The notes under the pieces: generated by a model
The model's database searches: none
What the model was told of the DNA's origin: nothing
The model's input: only the letters and a program-made list of their open reading frames with translations
Translations under genes and position numbers: made by a program
Part shown: in pieces, positions 1 to 7,467 of the stretch
Position numbering within the stretch: position 1 is the stretch's first letter
How the letters are laid out: each line of letters starts with the position of its first letter
Assembly: GCA_023387635.1 (NCBI GenBank)
Contig: JAEWHU010000353.1
Coordinates: 1-10,450 of the forward strand
From: Bacillota bacterium
GTDB taxonomy: Bacteria; Bacillota; Clostridia; Lachnospirales; Lachnospiraceae
Length of the DNA: 10,450 bases
Direction: 5' to 3'

Positions 1-667
1 CTATTGTAGTTCCATCACGAATAACCGTAATTTTATTAGCTACATATGAAATCTCATTCAGTTTATGAGAGATAATAATCGAGGTTAAACCTTCCTTTTT
101 AAGTTGCAAAAGCAAATCTAATAATTTCCTTGAATCAGCATCATTTAGTGATGCTGTAGGTTCATCTAGTATAAGTAACCCTACATTTTTAGCTAGCGCC
201 TTTGCAATTTCAACTAATTGCTGTTTGCCAACACCAATATCTTTAACGAGTGTTCGTGATGACTCATTAAGACCTACTGTTTTTAAGAGTTCATCCGCTT
301 TTTTATAGGTCTCTTCCCAGTTAATATTAAATTTGGAACCACACTCATTGCCAAGAAAAATATTCTCACCGATAGTCATATATGGTACAAGGGCAAGCTC
401 TTGATGAATAATTACAATTCCTAATTTTTCACTATCTTTTATTTCATTAAACTTGCATTCTTCTCCTTGATATAAAATACTGCCTTCATAGCTTCCATAC
501 GGATATATTCCACTTAAAATATTCATTAATGTGGATTTACCTGCTCCATTTTCACCAACTAATGCATGGATCTCTCCTTCTTCAACTTGAAGATTAACAT
601 TATCAAGTACTTTTACACCAGGGAAGAGTTTAGTAATATTTTTCATTTCCAATAATAAATTAGCCAA
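1..667 (-). CDS. mmsA: Multiple-monosaccharide ABC transporter ATP-binding protein (MmsA/GguA/XylG type), N-terminal 222 residues
   Basis: Cytoplasmic ATPase that powers import of monosaccharides captured by the ChvE-like protein encoded just upstream. The gene is cut by the left window edge, so only the first of the two ATPase domains usual in this roughly 500-residue family is seen. Visible motifs are Walker A GENGAGKST at residues 38-46, the Q-loop HQE near 88-90, the degenerate signature VGKQQ at 146-150 that is normal in the first domain of sugar ATPases of this family, Walker B LLILDEP at 164-170, and the switch histidine 201 (SHK). The start is a TTG at 665-667, chosen because an AGGAGG lies 7 bases upstream; the first ATG (644-646) is too far from it. 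A 116-base gap containing a hairpin separates it from the ChvE gene. Family is certain; the choice of MmsA over XylG rests on the ChvE neighbour. Confidence 0.93.
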   Translation of the reverse strand, partial: MANLLLEMKNITKLFPGVKVLDNVNLQVEEGEIHALVGENGAGKSTLMNILSGIYPYGSYEGSILYQGEECKFNEIKDSEKLGIVIIHQELALVPYMTIGENIFLGNECGSKFNINWEETYKKADELLKTVGLNESSRTLVKDIGVGKQQLVEIAKALAKNVGLLILDEPTASLNDADSRKLLDLLLQLKKEGLTSIIISHKLNEISYVANKITVIRDGTTI

Positions 668-674
668 TGAAATC

Positions 675-680
675 CCTCCT
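675..680 (-). promoter_or_regulatory. Ribosome binding site that fixes the TTG start of mmsA
   Basis: A perfect AGGAGG on the minus strand sits 7 bases from the TTG at 665-667. No ATG in frame lies at a usable distance, so translation very likely begins at the rare TTG. Confidence 0.85.
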
Positions 681-714
681 ATAAATGTGCCTATTTGAAG
701 ATACAAGATAATCA

Positions 715-742
715 GGCGAATAATAATATACTACTATTCGCC
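715..742 (-). other. Intercistronic hairpin between chvE and mmsA
   Basis: Arms 715-725 and 732-742 pair over 11 positions around a 6-base loop. One position is mismatched on the plus strand but becomes a G-U wobble in the minus-strand transcript, so the stem is continuous in the chvE-mmsA mRNA. No run of T follows it on the minus strand. It therefore looks more like a stabiliser or partial terminator that lets the binding-protein message outnumber that of the ATPase, as is common in sugar ABC operons, than like a full stop. The function is inferred. Confidence 0.6.
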
Positions 743-783
743 CGAATACCTATAACAGTGCTTAAAACTGTTTGCTATCATTA

Positions 784-1863
784 TTACTTTAAGTCAGCTT
801 CTTTATAGTAACCAGAATCAATGAGTAATTCTTTATAATTCGTTGAATCTGCAAATACTGGTTCACATAAATATGTAGGAATGATACCGGTTCCATTGTC
901 ATAAGTTTTTTCATCATTTACAGGAACAGTTTCACCTTTTAGAATTGCACTTACCATTTCAACAACCTTAGCCGCTAATGTACGAGTATCCTTAAAGATT
1001 GACATTGATTGTGTCCCTGCCAAAATATTTTTAACTGAAACTATATCACAATCTTGACCTGTTAATATAGGGAATTCTGAACCTGTATATCCAGCTGCAA
1101 CTAAAGCATTGCTAATACCAATTGCACAAGAATCATTTGACGATAATACAACATCAAGTTTTGTTCCTTTCGCGTAATTTGATGTTATTAAGTTCTCCAT
1201 ACGTTTTTGTGCTTCTTCCGTCGACCAGTTTAATGTAGCAACTTCTTCAAATGCTTTTTGACCAGATACAACAACTAATTTGCCACTATCTATATATGGT
1301 GTTAAAATATCCATAGCTCCTCCAAAGAAGAATCTAGCATTATTATCATCTGGTGAACCTGTAAATAACTCGATGTTGAAAGGACCTGCTGCATTTTTGA
1401 GATCTAATTGATTAACAATATATTCGCCTTGAATTGTTCCAACCATATAGTTGTCAAAAGTTGCATAATAGGAAACTGCATCGGTATCCATGATTAAGCG
1501 ATCATATGCAATAACTGGAATTCCTGAACTTTTTGCCTCTTTTAAAACTGTTCCTAAGGAACCTCCATCAATAGAAGCAATAACTAAAGCATCACATTTA
1601 CTGGTAATCATATTTTCGATTTGAGAAACTTGAGTTGCAATTTCATTATTAGCATATTGTAAATCAACAACATAACCCGCAGCTTCTAACTGTTTCTTCA
1701 TATTTTCACCATCTTGGTTCCAACGTTGTAGGTCTTTTGTTGGCATTGCTACACCAATTTTTTTACCCCCACTCTTTGAAGTTGGCGTATCCTTCTTACA
1801 GCCTACAAATAATGATGAAATAACAACTAAACATAATAATAAACCAAATAACTTTTTCTTCAT
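784..1863 (-). CDS. chvE: ChvE-like multiple monosaccharide-binding lipoprotein
   Basis: Extracellular sugar-binding protein of the periplasmic-binding-protein type, delivering monosaccharides to the Mms (Ggu) ABC importer. The N-terminus is a lipoprotein signal: positive MKKK, a hydrophobic stretch at about 5-20, then VGC with Cys22 as the lipidated residue. The mature part matches remembered Agrobacterium ChvE closely: AMPTK at 39-43, QIENMI at 81-86, VIAYDRLI at 117-124, YYATFDN at 132-138, GPFNIELF at 160-167, SPDDNNA at 170-176, TGQD at 268-271 and the C-terminal GYYKEADLK. Full length at 359 residues. A GGGAGG lies a short distance before the ATG. ChvE itself binds glucose, galactose, arabinose and xylose, so the substrate range here may be broad. 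It is followed by the ATPase gene and has its own promoter, so it can be expressed separately from the regulatory cluster upstream. Confidence 0.93.
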   Translation of the reverse strand: MKKKLFGLLLCLVVISSLFVGCKKDTPTSKSGGKKIGVAMPTKDLQRWNQDGENMKKQLEAAGYVVDLQYANNEIATQVSQIENMITSKCDALVIASIDGGSLGTVLKEAKSSGIPVIAYDRLIMDTDAVSYYATFDNYMVGTIQGEYIVNQLDLKNAAGPFNIELFTGSPDDNNARFFFGGAMDILTPYIDSGKLVVVSGQKAFEEVATLNWSTEEAQKRMENLITSNYAKGTKLDVVLSSNDSCAIGISNALVAAGYTGSEFPILTGQDCDIVSVKNILAGTQSMSIFKDTRTLAAKVVEMVSAILKGETVPVNDEKTYDNGTGIIPTYLCEPVFADSTNYKELLIDSGYYKEADLK

Positions 1864-1887
1864 AAAATTAACCTCCCTGGTATTTTT

Positions 1888-1903
1888 GTATTTTATTTAA
1901 TAC
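1888..1903. repeat. Short inverted repeat in the chvE leader
   Basis: Five-base arms gtatt (1888-1892) and aatac (1899-1903) are separated by six bases. They lie about 20 bases downstream of the chvE -10 box and upstream of the ribosome binding site. It could be an operator or chance in AT-rich DNA. Confidence 0.25.
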
Positions 1904-1923
1904 CATTTGACTATATCATAGTT

Positions 1924-1954
1924 ATTATAGGACTTCTTTCTAAAGTACTGTAAA
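1924..1954 (-). promoter_or_regulatory. Probable promoter of chvE-mmsA
   Basis: The minus strand carries a perfect TATAAT at 1924-1929. A -35-like TTTACA lies at 1949-1954 (19-base spacer), or TTACAG one base closer with 18. The long spacer suggests activator dependence. It lies in the 244-base gap between the xylF-like gene and chvE, about 60 bases before the chvE start codon. No strong terminator is visible after xylF, so read-through from upstream is also possible. Confidence 0.6.
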
Positions 1955-1995
1955 TTTTTGTTTTCTAATAAGCTTATACCTAACACTAATCTACT

Positions 1996-2017
1996 TAAAC
2001 AATAAAATGCTAAACAA
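1996..2017. repeat. Direct repeat upstream of the chvE promoter
   Basis: The seven-base word taaacaa occurs at 1996-2002 and again at 2011-2017, a 15-base period. It lies about 45 bases upstream of the -35 region on the side where an AraC-type activator could bind. The repeat is short and AT-rich, so it may be coincidental. Confidence 0.3.
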
Positions 2018-2107
2018 ATCACAAAAATATCCTATTATTAACATTCATATATTATGATTATATATAAACATGATATGGAAAGTTAAAATTATATTTAATT
2101 ACTACTC

Positions 2108-3130
2108 CTAAGGAATATTAAGATATACATCTTCTTTTTGATGAAATCCCCCTTGAATAATGATTTTATCAATATTTTCCTTTGTAACCCCTATGGGTTC
2201 TAGTTTAATATAAGGTACATTATAACTACCATCATTGATAGTTGTTACAGCTTCAATATCTTCTCCCTTACCCAGTTTTACTGCATATTCAGCCGCACTT
2301 TTCGCCAACTTATCTACTGGTTTGTAAACTGTCATTGTTTGTGTACCCTCCACAATTCTTTGACATGCTGCTAGATCAGCATCTTGGCCTGTGACTATTA
2401 CTTTACCAGCCATACGATTTTCTGAAAGTGCTCTGACTGCTTGGCTTGCGAGATCATCGTTCCCACACATAACACCATTTATTTTCTGATCAAGGCTTAA
2501 ACAATCATTGATTGCCTCAAATGCTTCTTCTGCTAACCATCCTTTTGCATATACAGAATAAATGACATTCAATTTGCTTTCTGATATAACCTCATTAAAT
2601 CCACTTTCCACTTGCTGGACATTATTATCTGTGGTTGGACCAAAGATTGTAATAATATTTCCTCCACTAGACAACTCTTTTTTTAATGTTTCTGCCATCA
2701 ATCTTCCAACTTCTTCATTATCAAAGGATATGTATAAATCAGCATTGGTGTTTCTAAGTAATCTGTCATATGCTACTATTTTTATTCCAGCATCACTGGC
2801 CTTTTTTAATACATCCTTACACGCCTCTGAATCAACTGCAATTACAACTATAACATCCATTTTTTTATCAATAAAATACTCTATTTGGGCTTTTTGCTCC
2901 TCAACGTTACCGTTAGCATTTTGAACATTTACCTCTGCGCCTAATTCATTTGCTGTTGATACAAAGACATCACGATCCCTTTGCCATCTTTCAATCACAA
3001 AGGAATCAATGGAAAATCCCATTTGTATTTTTTGCTCAGTTACATCTGTCTCATTGACATAACTCTGACTTTTACAACCAGTAAGTAATAGAGTACAAAT
3101 AACGATAAAAAAATATCCACTTTTTTTCAT
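2108..3130 (-). CDS. xylF: XylF-like D-xylose-binding lipoprotein in the sensor gene cluster
   Basis: Predicted membrane-tethered extracellular D-xylose-binding protein. A hydrophobic signal at about 5-17 ends in a lipobox LLTGC, with Cys19 as the lipid anchor. The mature part follows remembered E. coli XylF almost motif for motif: ERWQRDRDVFV at 47-57, QNANGN at 70-75, VAYDRLLRN at 119-127, YISFDNEEVG at 133-142, NDDLA at 224-228, TGQDADLA at 247-254, GTQTMTVYKP at 262-271 and GGFHQKEDV at 327-335. At 340 residues it is full length. Its ATG overlaps the stop of the response regulator (TAATG), with an AGAGGA-like site inside the regulator's last codons, so translation is probably coupled. No XylGH partner adjoins it. 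It may share the neighbouring importer or serve the sensor; the sequence does not decide. Confidence 0.88.
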   Translation of the reverse strand: MKKSGYFFIVICTLLLTGCKSQSYVNETDVTEQKIQMGFSIDSFVIERWQRDRDVFVSTANELGAEVNVQNANGNVEEQKAQIEYFIDKKMDVIVVIAVDSEACKDVLKKASDAGIKIVAYDRLLRNTNADLYISFDNEEVGRLMAETLKKELSSGGNIITIFGPTTDNNVQQVESGFNEVISESKLNVIYSVYAKGWLAEEAFEAINDCLSLDQKINGVMCGNDDLASQAVRALSENRMAGKVIVTGQDADLAACQRIVEGTQTMTVYKPVDKLAKSAAEYAVKLGKGEDIEAVTTINDGSYNVPYIKLEPIGVTKENIDKIIIQGGFHQKEDVYLNIP

Positions 3131-4722
3131 TACATCCTCTCCCTATATTCTGTAGGTGTCACTCCCACTATTTTTTTGAAAATACGACTAAAATAATTAG
3201 GGTCACTATATCCTGTGGCAATGCATATATGTTTTATACTTAGATCAATATTCTGCAGTAACTTTTTTGCATTTTGTATTCGAATATTAGTCAGATATTC
3301 AATAAAGTTCTCACCTACCTCTTCTTTAAATAATTTACTGAAATAATAAGGACTAATATCTACTTTTCTAGACACATCATCAAGTGAAATATCTTTTTTG
3401 TAGTTTTGCTCTATGTAGGCTTTAGCATTTGCTATCACACCATTTTCTTGCTTTTCTTTATTTGAGATCATATTTCTACATGCATCTGACAATTTATCTA
3501 AAAACCATGTACGTAACTGCTCATAATCCTTGATATCAATAATTGAAGTTAGATAATCTTTGCGGTATCTAAAATAATATGTCATTCCACCACTTAAAAA
3601 AGCCTTTTGTTCCGCAAACAAGATGAACTCTAATACTTTTAGTTTAATATCCATCTCATAATCTGAGTAGTTATCTATCATCCAATTGAAAAATATATTT
3701 GCTTCTGTTTTTGTTCCCTCTAGGCTTCCATTTTCTATCATATCAAATAATGCTCTTTCCGTTTGAATAGGATAGTCCTTAGCATACTCACAGCCAATTG
3801 GAAAATCCTTTGCGTGCACTACTCTTCCTCTGCTATTTCGCACGGAATTTATTGCTTCCTTATAAGAATCATTTAGCTTATTAAGTGTTGTAATTGATCC
3901 AATTCCTATTTTAAACTGCATTTCTACCCTTTTTGCAAGGTCACGTATCAGTTTCCTCGATTTCTCAATTAAATTTATTCTGTCATCGTACTCCTGTTGA
4001 GGTATCTTGCTGGGAATAAAAATCACAATCTTATTTACCATAATAGGACCTACCACACACACAAATTCTTCCTTTATATTCTCTCGAATTATTTGATAAA
4101 AACGTTGTACCTTCACACTAACTCCAACTGGATTCGTAAGTTCTCCGTCTATTAGAGCATCCCCAAATTTTAAAACCATCATCATTCCATAATCTTCTTC
4201 AATATTAAGTAAATTTTTAAAGTTATAGGAATCTATGTTATAATCATCACCAGACAGAATCGAATATATAAAATCATTTTCTATGATAGGAATTACTATT
4301 TCTAACTTTTCTCTTATTTTTAAATCATTACTTCTTTTCTTCCTGTCTTGTTCAATATTATCCATAGCTTTTTTAATTACATTTACAATTACAGTATGGT
4401 TAACTGGCTTTGTTAAATATTCCAGAACACCTAAGTTGATTGCCTCTTTGGCATAATTAAACTTGTCATATGCTGTCATTACAATAAAAATTACAGTACT
4501 ATTTGTTTTTCTTATTTCTTTCATTGCTTCAATTCCATTAATACCTGGTATATGTATGTCCATAAAAGCAATATCAGGTTTAAATTTGTCCGCCAATTCT
4601 ATCACATTTCTACCCGTTGATGCAGATTCAATCATACATTTTCCAGCAAAATTTTTTTCTATAATAAATTTTAATGAATCAATAACAATCCCTTCATCAT
4701 CTGCTAGCATAATCTTATACAT
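3130..4722 (-). CDS. yesN: YesN-type response regulator, receiver plus AraC-family DNA-binding domain
   Basis: Cytoplasmic transcription regulator predicted to be phosphorylated by the kinase encoded just upstream. The N-terminal receiver (about 1-125) shows acidic residues Asp8/Asp9, phospho-acceptor Asp55 in FMDIHIPG, Thr83 and Lys105 (TKP). A long middle region (about 130-420), usual in YesN proteins, has no clear domain. The C-terminal hundred residues carry two AraC-type helix-turn-helix motifs (ISLDDVSRKVDISPYYFSKL, then the FSRIF and VGVTPTEYR part). The ATG at 4722 is preferred because AGGAGT lies 6 bases before it and the product begins MYKIMLADDE as receivers do; the frame stays open 21 codons further without such a site. 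It is separated from the kinase gene by 90 bases and overlaps xylF by one base. Likely targets are its own promoter and that of chvE. Confidence 0.93.
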   Translation of the reverse strand: MYKIMLADDEGIVIDSLKFIIEKNFAGKCMIESASTGRNVIELADKFKPDIAFMDIHIPGINGIEAMKEIRKTNSTVIFIVMTAYDKFNYAKEAINLGVLEYLTKPVNHTVIVNVIKKAMDNIEQDRKKRSNDLKIREKLEIVIPIIENDFIYSILSGDDYNIDSYNFKNLLNIEEDYGMMMVLKFGDALIDGELTNPVGVSVKVQRFYQIIRENIKEEFVCVVGPIMVNKIVIFIPSKIPQQEYDDRINLIEKSRKLIRDLAKRVEMQFKIGIGSITTLNKLNDSYKEAINSVRNSRGRVVHAKDFPIGCEYAKDYPIQTERALFDMIENGSLEGTKTEANIFFNWMIDNYSDYEMDIKLKVLEFILFAEQKAFLSGGMTYYFRYRKDYLTSIIDIKDYEQLRTWFLDKLSDACRNMISNKEKQENGVIANAKAYIEQNYKKDISLDDVSRKVDISPYYFSKLFKEEVGENFIEYLTNIRIQNAKKLLQNIDLSIKHICIATGYSDPNYFSRIFKKIVGVTPTEYRERM

Positions 4723-4723
4723 A

Positions 4724-4732
4724 GTTACTCCT
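4724..4732 (-). promoter_or_regulatory. Ribosome binding site that fixes the response-regulator start
   Basis: Reading the minus strand, AGGAGTAACT directly precedes the ATG at 4720-4722, with standard spacing. This supports a 530-residue product over a longer version that would begin with an atypical extension before the receiver. Confidence 0.8.
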
Positions 4733-4812
4733 ATCCTTTTATGACTGATAATCGCATATCTAACGACTGCTCCAATTGGTTCCATCTCATATATACTGAC
4801 ATTCTTTGAATA

Positions 4813-6336
4813 TTAAAAATTCTTAGGTATATGAATAATAACTTCAGTCCCCATATTATAGCCTTCACTTTTAATTTCAAATACATCTCTTTTATTGTAA
4901 TAAAGTCGCAACCTATTTATAACATTACCAAGCCCAATTCCATTTGAATCCTTAGCGACCATGTTTTCATCTATATTTTCTTTGGCAACAATATTTTCCT
5001 TGAGGACAATTCCGTCTTTCAATTCTGATTGAATAATACTTTCAATCTTACTTTGTTCCATGCCTACCCCATTGTCCATAATGCTTATATTAATATTCTC
5101 CTCATCCTGGTACACAGTCAATCGAATTAATCCCTCATACTCAATATCTCGTATTCCATAATTAACAGCATTCTCCACGACTGGTTGTAATATCAGACTT
5201 GGAACTTGAACATCTATTTCCCTCTCATCAATGTCTTTGATAAAATGTATTTTACCGGAAAAACGTACATTCAATATATAAATATAGCTGTCAACTAATT
5301 TTATTTCATCTCTTAAATTAGAATCTTTGACAAAACTATTCATATTAAATCGAAAGAAATTTGCCATATTTTCTATAAATAAGCAAGTTTTATCTGCCCC
5401 CTCTAACATGGCGAGCTGAGCACCTGCATTCAACGTATTGAAGAGAAAGTGAGGATTAATCTGAGCTTGCAAGTATTTTAATTGTGCGTCTTTTAAATGA
5501 TTGGTCATCATCAATTCCTTTTCTTTCATTTTGCTCTCTAGTTCTATACTTTCTTTTGTCTTTTTTATATACTGATGGATACTTACAATCATAGTGTTAA
5601 AAGCCTTAGTTACAATTCCGACTTCATCTGCGTATTCTACTTGAATTAAATCAACATCCAGATTACCTGCAGCCACTTCATTCGCTGCTTTTGCCAGATT
5701 CATTAGAGGATCCGTAATATTTCTTGTTAAAAATATGATTAGTATAACATTGAATATAGTAATAACTAATAAAACTATGGTACTTATGATTTCTAAGTAA
5801 TTGAGAGACATTAATAAAAGTTCATAATTGTTAGAATTAAGTTTAAATTGTTCATTATTTAAGCTATTTAAGTAAATTCTAATATAATTATACATAGTAG
5901 TGGCATCTTCATAATTTGTCTTGTATTTTTCTATATTTCTACCACGTTTTGCTTGAACTGAACTTTCTGCCATATCTAAATAATTTTCAGACATACTTTT
6001 GATATTTTTTTGCATGAGTATCATTTCATTATCTGTGATTTTTCCATTCAAATCATTTATTAAATATCTATAGTTTTGTTCGCTACGATAATAGTTTTCT
6101 AAAGCATCCGTGCTTTTTGTATTCAAATAATCATACACATAATCCTGAACATCTGTTATTGAATCAAGAAGTTCATTTAGTCCAACGTTACTAATATATA
6201 TTTCATCGATGGTACTAATTGAAATATTGATGTTAATGTACATATACATATTGACTACCAACATAATCGCTGATGTAAAAGCAAACACAAATACTAATCT
6301 CATTCGAATTGACCCATTTTTCACCATTGATTTCAT
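4813..6336 (-). CDS. lytS: LytS/YesM-type sensor histidine kinase with helical ectodomain
   Basis: Membrane sensor kinase, 507 residues. TM1 is at about 12-34 and TM2 at about 181-203. The roughly 145-residue ectodomain between them is rich in Asn, Tyr, Leu and Glu and looks all-helical, like the bundle that contacts XylFII in the C. beijerinckii LytS. A HAMP segment follows (about 203-257, with TDPLMNLAKAANEVAAGNLDV), then a coiled linker, the His_kinase motif QINPHFLFN with phospho-acceptor His296, and a HATPase_c domain with N-box PVVENAVNYGI (385-395), DNGVG (421-425) and GIGLGNV (466-472). The stretch between the last two is unusually long. The start at 6336 has GAGG nine bases before it; an in-frame GTG at 6351 lacks a site. 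It lies 37 bases after the receptor gene and 90 before the regulator gene. The ligand is probably a binding protein rather than free sugar (inference). Confidence 0.92.
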   Translation of the reverse strand: MKSMVKNGSIRMRLVFVFAFTSAIMLVVNMYMYININISISTIDEIYISNVGLNELLDSITDVQDYVYDYLNTKSTDALENYYRSEQNYRYLINDLNGKITDNEMILMQKNIKSMSENYLDMAESSVQAKRGRNIEKYKTNYEDATTMYNYIRIYLNSLNNEQFKLNSNNYELLLMSLNYLEIISTIVLLVITIFNVILIIFLTRNITDPLMNLAKAANEVAAGNLDVDLIQVEYADEVGIVTKAFNTMIVSIHQYIKKTKESIELESKMKEKELMMTNHLKDAQLKYLQAQINPHFLFNTLNAGAQLAMLEGADKTCLFIENMANFFRFNMNSFVKDSNLRDEIKLVDSYIYILNVRFSGKIHFIKDIDEREIDVQVPSLILQPVVENAVNYGIRDIEYEGLIRLTVYQDEENINISIMDNGVGMEQSKIESIIQSELKDGIVLKENIVAKENIDENMVAKDSNGIGLGNVINRLRLYYNKRDVFEIKSEGYNMGTEVIIHIPKNF

Positions 6337-6345
6337 ATTCACAAT

Positions 6346-6349
6346 CCTC
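6346..6349 (-). promoter_or_regulatory. Ribosome binding site that decides the kinase start
   Basis: GAGG on the minus strand is nine bases from the ATG at 6334-6336. It overlaps the upstream GTG at 6349-6351, which itself has no purine-rich sequence ahead of it. Translation should therefore start at 6336, five codons into the longest open frame. Confidence 0.65.
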
Positions 6350-6373
6350 ACTTAAATAATATCAACTCACTTG

Positions 6374-7435
6374 CTATTCTATTGTTTCTTCTATTCTCAT
6401 ATCAATATATTCTTGTACATTGTCTGCAGTAATTATGCTACTATCTACTGAGAAATAATCACTCACACGCTTTCTCTCTCTATATTCTGTCAGCGCCTCA
6501 ACACTGTAAGCACCCATTTGTTTTGCATCAATTGTCATTGTTGAATGTATTATGTTCTTTTTTATTGCACTTAATATTAATTCAGAATCGTAATAACCAA
6601 TAATTTCAATCTCGCCAACTTTATTATAATCTACAATTGCTTGATATGCACACAGCGTATCAACTGCAGTTAAACAAACCAATACATCTGGTGGGTTTTC
6701 AGTGTCCATTATTATGTTACGTATATCTTCTTCTGAACCAAACGTGTTTTGGGTGCTGACAGTTGCCACTTCAACCTCTACATTATCATTATCTACTGTC
6801 TCGCGAATACCAGAATAAACAATATTTTGACTTGTATCTTCTCTACCTGAATGCAATAATACAATAACTTTACTTTTTTTTCCATCAGCTACTTCTAATA
6901 CTTGCTTTCCGTAGGCTTGTCCCTGATTATAACTATTAATACCCACAAAGCTTTTTCGATTACTTTTTGGTACATCCTTAAGTACTGTTATTACAGTTAT
7001 CCCCTCACTTTCTGCCTTATTAATGAGTTCTGTAATATTGGCCTCTCCATTTGGTTCTATAATGATTCCATCTACTTTGGAACAGATTGCTATTTGCATT
7101 AAATCATATAAGGAATAGGATATGGAAAGATTACTTCCTATCTTTTCAACATATGCCTCCTGCTCTTTGCCTTTTTCTAGTGCCCCTTGATAAACGGCTT
7201 CCCAGAAAGGAGCGTCTGCCTCCTCAGAAATCATAGCATAATGAAATTTATATTTATTATAGTTAGAAATATCAACAATTCCTATTTCTAAAATTTTATA
7301 TTTATAATAATTCATTCCTATTAGAATAATAATAAAAGCTACAACAGTGCTACTTATTACTGCATATGTTATCAGTTTATTTTTTTTCATTCTTTTATCA
7401 AGTGTCCTCCCTATTATCATAATATTCTGCCTCAT
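6374..7435 (-). CDS. Membrane-anchored periplasmic-binding-protein-like sugar receptor, probable co-sensor for the kinase
   Basis: A 353-residue protein with a basic N-terminus, one strong transmembrane helix (about 21-42) and an extracellular periplasmic-binding-protein fold (about 64-320, RbsB/LacI-like Peripla_BP_4 type). Recognisable parts are the ligand-lobe start AMISEEADAPFWEAVYQGA (67-85), VDGIIIEPNG (121-130), the hinge region GITVITVLKDVP (145-156), FVGINSYNQGQAYGKQVL (163-180), DVLVCLTAVD (250-259) and IIGYYDS (278-284). No lipobox follows the helix, so the anchor is probably not cleaved. That is the architecture of XylFII, which docks on LytS in C. beijerinckii, although the motifs here are more RbsB-like than XylF-like. 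It is the first gene of the regulatory cluster. AAAGGA before the ATG at 7435 supports this start; an in-frame ATG at 7390 is an alternative that keeps the helix. The ligand is not determinable. Confidence 0.82.
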   Translation of the reverse strand: MRQNIMIIGRTLDKRMKKNKLITYAVISSTVVAFIIILIGMNYYKYKILEIGIVDISNYNKYKFHYAMISEEADAPFWEAVYQGALEKGKEQEAYVEKIGSNLSISYSLYDLMQIAICSKVDGIIIEPNGEANITELINKAESEGITVITVLKDVPKSNRKSFVGINSYNQGQAYGKQVLEVADGKKSKVIVLLHSGREDTSQNIVYSGIRETVDNDNVEVEVATVSTQNTFGSEEDIRNIIMDTENPPDVLVCLTAVDTLCAYQAIVDYNKVGEIEIIGYYDSELILSAIKKNIIHSTMTIDAKQMGAYSVEALTEYRERKRVSDYFSVDSSIITADNVQEYIDMRIEETIE

Positions 7436-7467
7436 CTATATCCTTTTTTTGTAATTATATTTCACTT

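Noticed and set aside
1864..2107. Catabolite-repression (cre) site for CcpA
   Set aside because: I looked for a TGWAANCGNTNWCA-like sequence here and in 7436-7651. No convincing match with the central CG was found, so none is annotated.
2562..2924. Plus-strand open frame of 120 codons
   Set aside because: It lies wholly opposite the xylF-like gene, whose protein is unmistakable. The translation is rich in Ser, Leu and Phe as expected of an antisense shadow, and no ribosome binding site supports it.
4463..4744. Plus-strand open frame of 93 codons
   Set aside because: It is antisense to the conserved receiver domain of the response regulator, and the product resembles no family I recognise.
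4723..4785. N-terminal extension of the response regulator by 21 codons
   Set aside because: The extension has no good ribosome binding site, whereas AGGAGT precedes the internal ATG and receiver domains begin at that point.
6902..7102. Plus-strand open frame of 66 codons
   Set aside because: It is a shadow of the membrane-anchored receptor gene, with no start-site support.
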